Positions 22,663 to 24,804 of a stretch of DNA of 24,804 bases are shown here, in pieces. The notes beneath the pieces were generated by a model. That model made no database searches and had not been told where the DNA came from. It worked only from the letters and a program-made list of their open reading frames with translations. Where the stretch lies: the NCBI GenBank assembly GCA_023151115.1, contig JAKLJP010000078.1, positions 1 through 24,804 of the forward strand. Reading direction: 5' to 3'. The stretch's first letter is position 1. Every line of letters starts with the position of its first letter. This stretch comes from Anaerolineae bacterium (GTDB taxonomy: Bacteria > Chloroflexota > Anaerolineae > 4572-78 > J111). Made by a program: the position numbers and the translations under genes.

Positions 22663-23367
22663 ATGACCGAACTCTTAGCCCATACCGACGCCTATTTGCA
22701 GGAATTTGAGGCAACTGTCGTGGCAGTGAACTCGGAAGAAAACGCCATAGCCCTGGATAAAACGGCTTTTTATCCGGGTGGCGGCGGCCAGCCAAATGAT
22801 GTTGGCTGGCTGAATGGGCAGGTTGTAACCAAAGTCAAGCGCCAGAGCGAGCATATCTGGCACTGGCTCGAAGGAGAACTGCCCCCCGCCGGTGCAACCG
22901 TTCACGGCCGGATTGACTGGGACCGCCGCTACAAACTGATGCGGACCCACACCGCCTTCCACATTTTGTGTGGCGTAGTCTGGCGGGATTACGGGGCGCA
23001 AGTGACGGGCGGCAATATGGATATATTGAGCGGACGCATGGATTTCGAGTTTGAAACGCTGCGGCAAGAATTGGTCAAGGAAATCGAGGAAAAGCTTAAC
23101 GCCGAAGTGGCCGCGGCCCGCCCGGTGCGGGTCAAAATTCTGCCCCGCGAAGAAGCCTTTCAGATTCCCGACCTGATCCGCACCAAAATCAACTTGCTGC
23201 CCGAAGGCATAGCCGAAGTCCGCACCGTCGAAATCGAAGGGTTGGATCTACAGGCCGACGGCGGGACTCATGTCGCCAACACTCGCGAGGTAGGGACCAT
23301 TCGGGTGGCGGGGTATGAGAGTAAGGGGAAGATCAACAAAAGGATAAGATTGGAGATTGGAGATTAG
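22663..23367 (+). CDS. AlaX-type alanyl-tRNA editing protein
   Basis: A 234-residue stand-alone homologue of the alanyl-tRNA synthetase editing domain, which hydrolyses Ser or Gly wrongly attached to tRNA-Ala. The N-terminal beta-barrel has LDKTAFYPGGGGQPNDVG. The zinc-site motif HTAFH gives H96 and H100, and DGGTHVANTREVG gives D199 and H203; many relatives have Cys at the D199 position, so this is a variant ligand set. ATG at 22663 is chosen because GGAG lies 6 nt upstream; an ATG four codons earlier has no such site. The gene is controlled by the T-box leader before it. The last codons (RLEIGD) come from a GGAGATT tandem repeat, and the stop codon overlaps that of the convergent PIN gene. 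Confidence 0.92.
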   Translation: MTELLAHTDAYLQEFEATVVAVNSEENAIALDKTAFYPGGGGQPNDVGWLNGQVVTKVKRQSEHIWHWLEGELPPAGATVHGRIDWDRRYKLMRTHTAFHILCGVVWRDYGAQVTGGNMDILSGRMDFEFETLRQELVKEIEEKLNAEVAAARPVRVKILPREEAFQIPDLIRTKINLLPEGIAEVRTVEIEGLDLQADGGTHVANTREVGTIRVAGYESKGKINKRIRLEIGD

Positions 23368-23804
23368 GGCAGTTTACCTAAAATCTCTGCAAACTGGGCT
23401 ATAGAAATTAGTTGAACGCCGTGGTAATACTTCAATTGACGTAAGTGGTCGTCTTCACTAACCAGATAATCTGCTCCAGCTTCCAGAGCGCAGGCCAGAA
23501 ATATATTATCAATGGGATCGGCTTCAACACGGCGGACGTTGTAAGCACCGGATAATATGTAAGTATGATCTTGTACCAGGGTTACAATCCGTTGGATTAC
23601 TGCTTCAGTTAAGCTGTGATTGCGACGGACTTGAGGGTAACGCAAAACCCGCTCAAACTCCGCCAGAATGGGTGGGGTAACAAACAAGGCAAACCGCCGC
23701 TCAGCCCAAGCTCGACGCATAAATTTGGCTCGCTCGGTTTGGCTAACAGCAAGAGGGATCAGGGCATTGGTATCGCAAACCACCAACAAGGATGGAACGC
23801 TCAT
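23364..23804 (-). CDS. PIN-domain toxin of a type II toxin-antitoxin pair
   Basis: A 146-residue PIN-family ribonuclease-like protein of the COG1569/PIN_3 type. The first acidic residue is D11 in VVCDTNALIPLA, further acids occur in ILAEFERVL, and EADPIDNIFLACALEAGADYLVSEDD holds the C-terminal catalytic aspartates. Such toxins cleave RNA using Mg2+ or Mn2+ bound by these acids. Its ATG overlaps the TGA of the antitoxin gene (ATGA), so the two are translationally coupled. It converges on AlaX, sharing TTAG at the two stop codons. Confidence 0.88.
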   Translation of the reverse strand: MSVPSLLVVCDTNALIPLAVSQTERAKFMRRAWAERRFALFVTPPILAEFERVLRYPQVRRNHSLTEAVIQRIVTLVQDHTYILSGAYNVRRVEADPIDNIFLACALEAGADYLVSEDDHLRQLKYYHGVQLISIAQFAEILGKLP

Positions 23805-24151
23805 TTGGGGGGAGGTAAAGTAGCAGAACTATCTTTTAGCGCAGCAGCAATTTCTTCTTGTAGTGTCTCCTCAGACACATCGGAGAAGTGAGCTACGCCC
23901 AAAGCTTCTAACTCGGCAAAACCGGCCTGCCACTCCGCTTCCGAAGCAGCAGGGGTTACGGCCAAAGCATGTTGGCGACGAATTTCGCGCTCGGCCACGC
24001 TGAGTAAGCGCCGGTAGCTTTGCATAGATAGCAATGCCGCTTTTTCTTCCCCGGCATCGGTCAAGAAAATAGGGCTGTCTGTTTCTTCAACTTCGCTCAC
24101 CAAGTCAACCAGCCGTTGGTGAGCCTCGGTGATGGTGACAGTGTGGGGCAT
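23801..24151 (-). CDS. Phd/YefM-like antitoxin
   Basis: About 116 residues. The N-terminal part (VTITEAHQRLVDLVSEVEE, then PIFLTDAGEEKAALLSMQSYRRL) fits the Phd/YefM fold, a DNA-binding dimer that autoregulates the operon. The C-terminal half (about 55-116) is acidic and poorly structured and would wrap the toxin. ATG at 24151 is preferred, with GAGG 6 nt upstream; an ATG four codons earlier overlaps that ribosome-binding site. It precedes the PIN gene with a 4-nt overlap. Confidence 0.85.
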   Translation of the reverse strand: MPHTVTITEAHQRLVDLVSEVEETDSPIFLTDAGEEKAALLSMQSYRRLLSVAEREIRRQHALAVTPAASEAEWQAGFAELEALGVAHFSDVSEETLQEEIAAALKDSSATLPPPK

Positions 24152-24273
24152 AAGAAACCTCATAGTTTGTAAAGGTTTTCATTGCATCAATATCCTACCG
24201 TCTGTAGGGAAGACTGTCAAACTTAGTAGAACGCATTACTTAGTGGTCAATTGATAAATATAAAGGAAAAGAC

Positions 24274-24732
24274 ATGGGACAAGAATATAATTTTACCAAT
24301 ATTCGCGATCTACTAACCAAGGGCTTTAATGAACAGAAACTTCGTGATTTTTGTTTTGATGACGCTGACTTTAAGCCTGTTTATCATCAACTGACTCAAA
24401 ATAGCCCCAAAACTGATATTATCACTAAACTAATGGAACATGCCGAACAAAAAATGCTATTTAAATATCTACTTACCTGGGCTGAAAAAGAAAACACTGA
24501 CAGATATAAAGAACATCAACCCTACTATAATGATAGCGATACTACTACTAAAACAGTAAAAAATGAGCGTCAGGATATTCTTGGCATAAAGCAGTTAATA
24601 GATAGCCTTAATGATTTACTTGAATTATACACCAATATACAACCAAGTTATGACCAGGACACTCTTGAATGGTACGATAATAGCGTTGATCCACCAGATA
24701 ATATTCCTTTGGTCACCGCAGACTACATATAA
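24274..24732 (+). CDS. Effector-associated domain (EAD7-type) protein
   Basis: A 152-residue protein, markedly AT-rich compared with its neighbours. Residues about 5-80 (IRDLLTKGFNEQKLRDFCFD, VYHQLTQNSPKTDIITKLMEHAEQ, and YLLTWAEKENTDRY) match my knowledge of EAD7, a death-domain-like adaptor found in Chloroflexota and cyanobacteria conflict systems, where it links STAND NTPases, CHAT or trypsin-like effectors through like-with-like contacts. The remaining part has a predicted helix (ILGIKQLIDSLNDLLELY) and no effector domain. It may be a free adaptor, or a gene cut short: the stop codon abuts the IS-like sequence that follows. AAAGGA precedes the ATG. Confidence 0.7.
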   Translation: MGQEYNFTNIRDLLTKGFNEQKLRDFCFDDADFKPVYHQLTQNSPKTDIITKLMEHAEQKMLFKYLLTWAEKENTDRYKEHQPYYNDSDTTTKTVKNERQDILGIKQLIDSLNDLLELYTNIQPSYDQDTLEWYDNSVDPPDNIPLVTADYI

Positions 24733-24804
24733 TTGGCCCCAAAAACTGGACCACGAGCTAAGGTGGATTGAAGTATAATCTACCAAACTTGTGGAGGGGT
24801 AAAT
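24733..24804 (+). mobile_element. Left end of a possible IS3-like insertion sequence (partial)
   Basis: The sequence TTGGCCCCAAAAACTGGACC and the following TAAGGTGG resemble the terminal inverted repeat and leader of IS3-family elements. GTGGAGGGG then gives a ribosome-binding site, and the window ends in AAAT, probably the first bases of an orfA ATG. The transposase itself is outside the window, so this rests on end resemblance alone. Confidence 0.45.

Overview
The window looks like a chromosomal stretch from a moderately GC-rich bacterium, most likely Chloroflexota (Anaerolineae-like). This is an inference from gene content: large GAF/PAS sensor kinases, SpoIIE-type phosphatases with the Chloroflexota-style GAF linker, pentapeptide repeats, an orphan corrinoid protein, an effector-associated domain protein of the EAD7 type, a T-box leader, and many short palindromic intergenic repeats. 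No rRNA, tRNA or CRISPR array was seen.

Region 1 (1-10300, all on the minus strand) is a signalling cluster. In transcription order it holds a GAF-SpoIIE phosphatase fused to an RsbW-like ATPase, two STAS-domain antagonists, a pentapeptide-repeat protein, a 978-residue fusion of an acyl-adenylate ligase-like module with two diadenylate-cyclase-like (DAC) domains, a membrane histidine kinase of the NarX/DegS type, and a LuxR-type response regulator. The kinase and the regulator each appear to have their own promoter. The ligase-DAC fusion is the most unusual gene here. It suggests that c-di-AMP synthesis is tied to an adenylate-binding sensor and may be coupled to the neighbouring partner-switching module. 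A MITE-like element with inverted ends and an exact 9-bp flanking duplication sits just upstream of the first gene.

Region 2 (10553-15440) has a dihydropyrimidinase-family hydrolase divergent from a GAF3-PAS-HisKA-HATPase-REC hybrid kinase, each with a recognisable promoter. A remnant of a class II aldolase follows the kinase.

Region 3 (15442-18165) holds a minus-strand group: an unknown two-helix membrane protein, an alpha/beta hydrolase and a DUF6498-like membrane protein. A promoter-terminator pair then encloses about 150 nt that may encode a small RNA or leader.

Region 4 (18165-20610) has a tyrosine-rich secreted miniprotein, an AraC regulator divergent from an orphan methyltransferase corrinoid protein, and a 16-codon remnant of a CTP-synthase-related amidotransferase.

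Region 5 (20669-24804) has a LysM-solute-binding-protein fusion, a complete T-box leader driving an AlaX-type alanyl-tRNA editing protein, a PIN/Phd-type toxin-antitoxin pair, an AT-rich EAD7 protein, and what looks like the left end of an IS3-like insertion sequence at the window edge.
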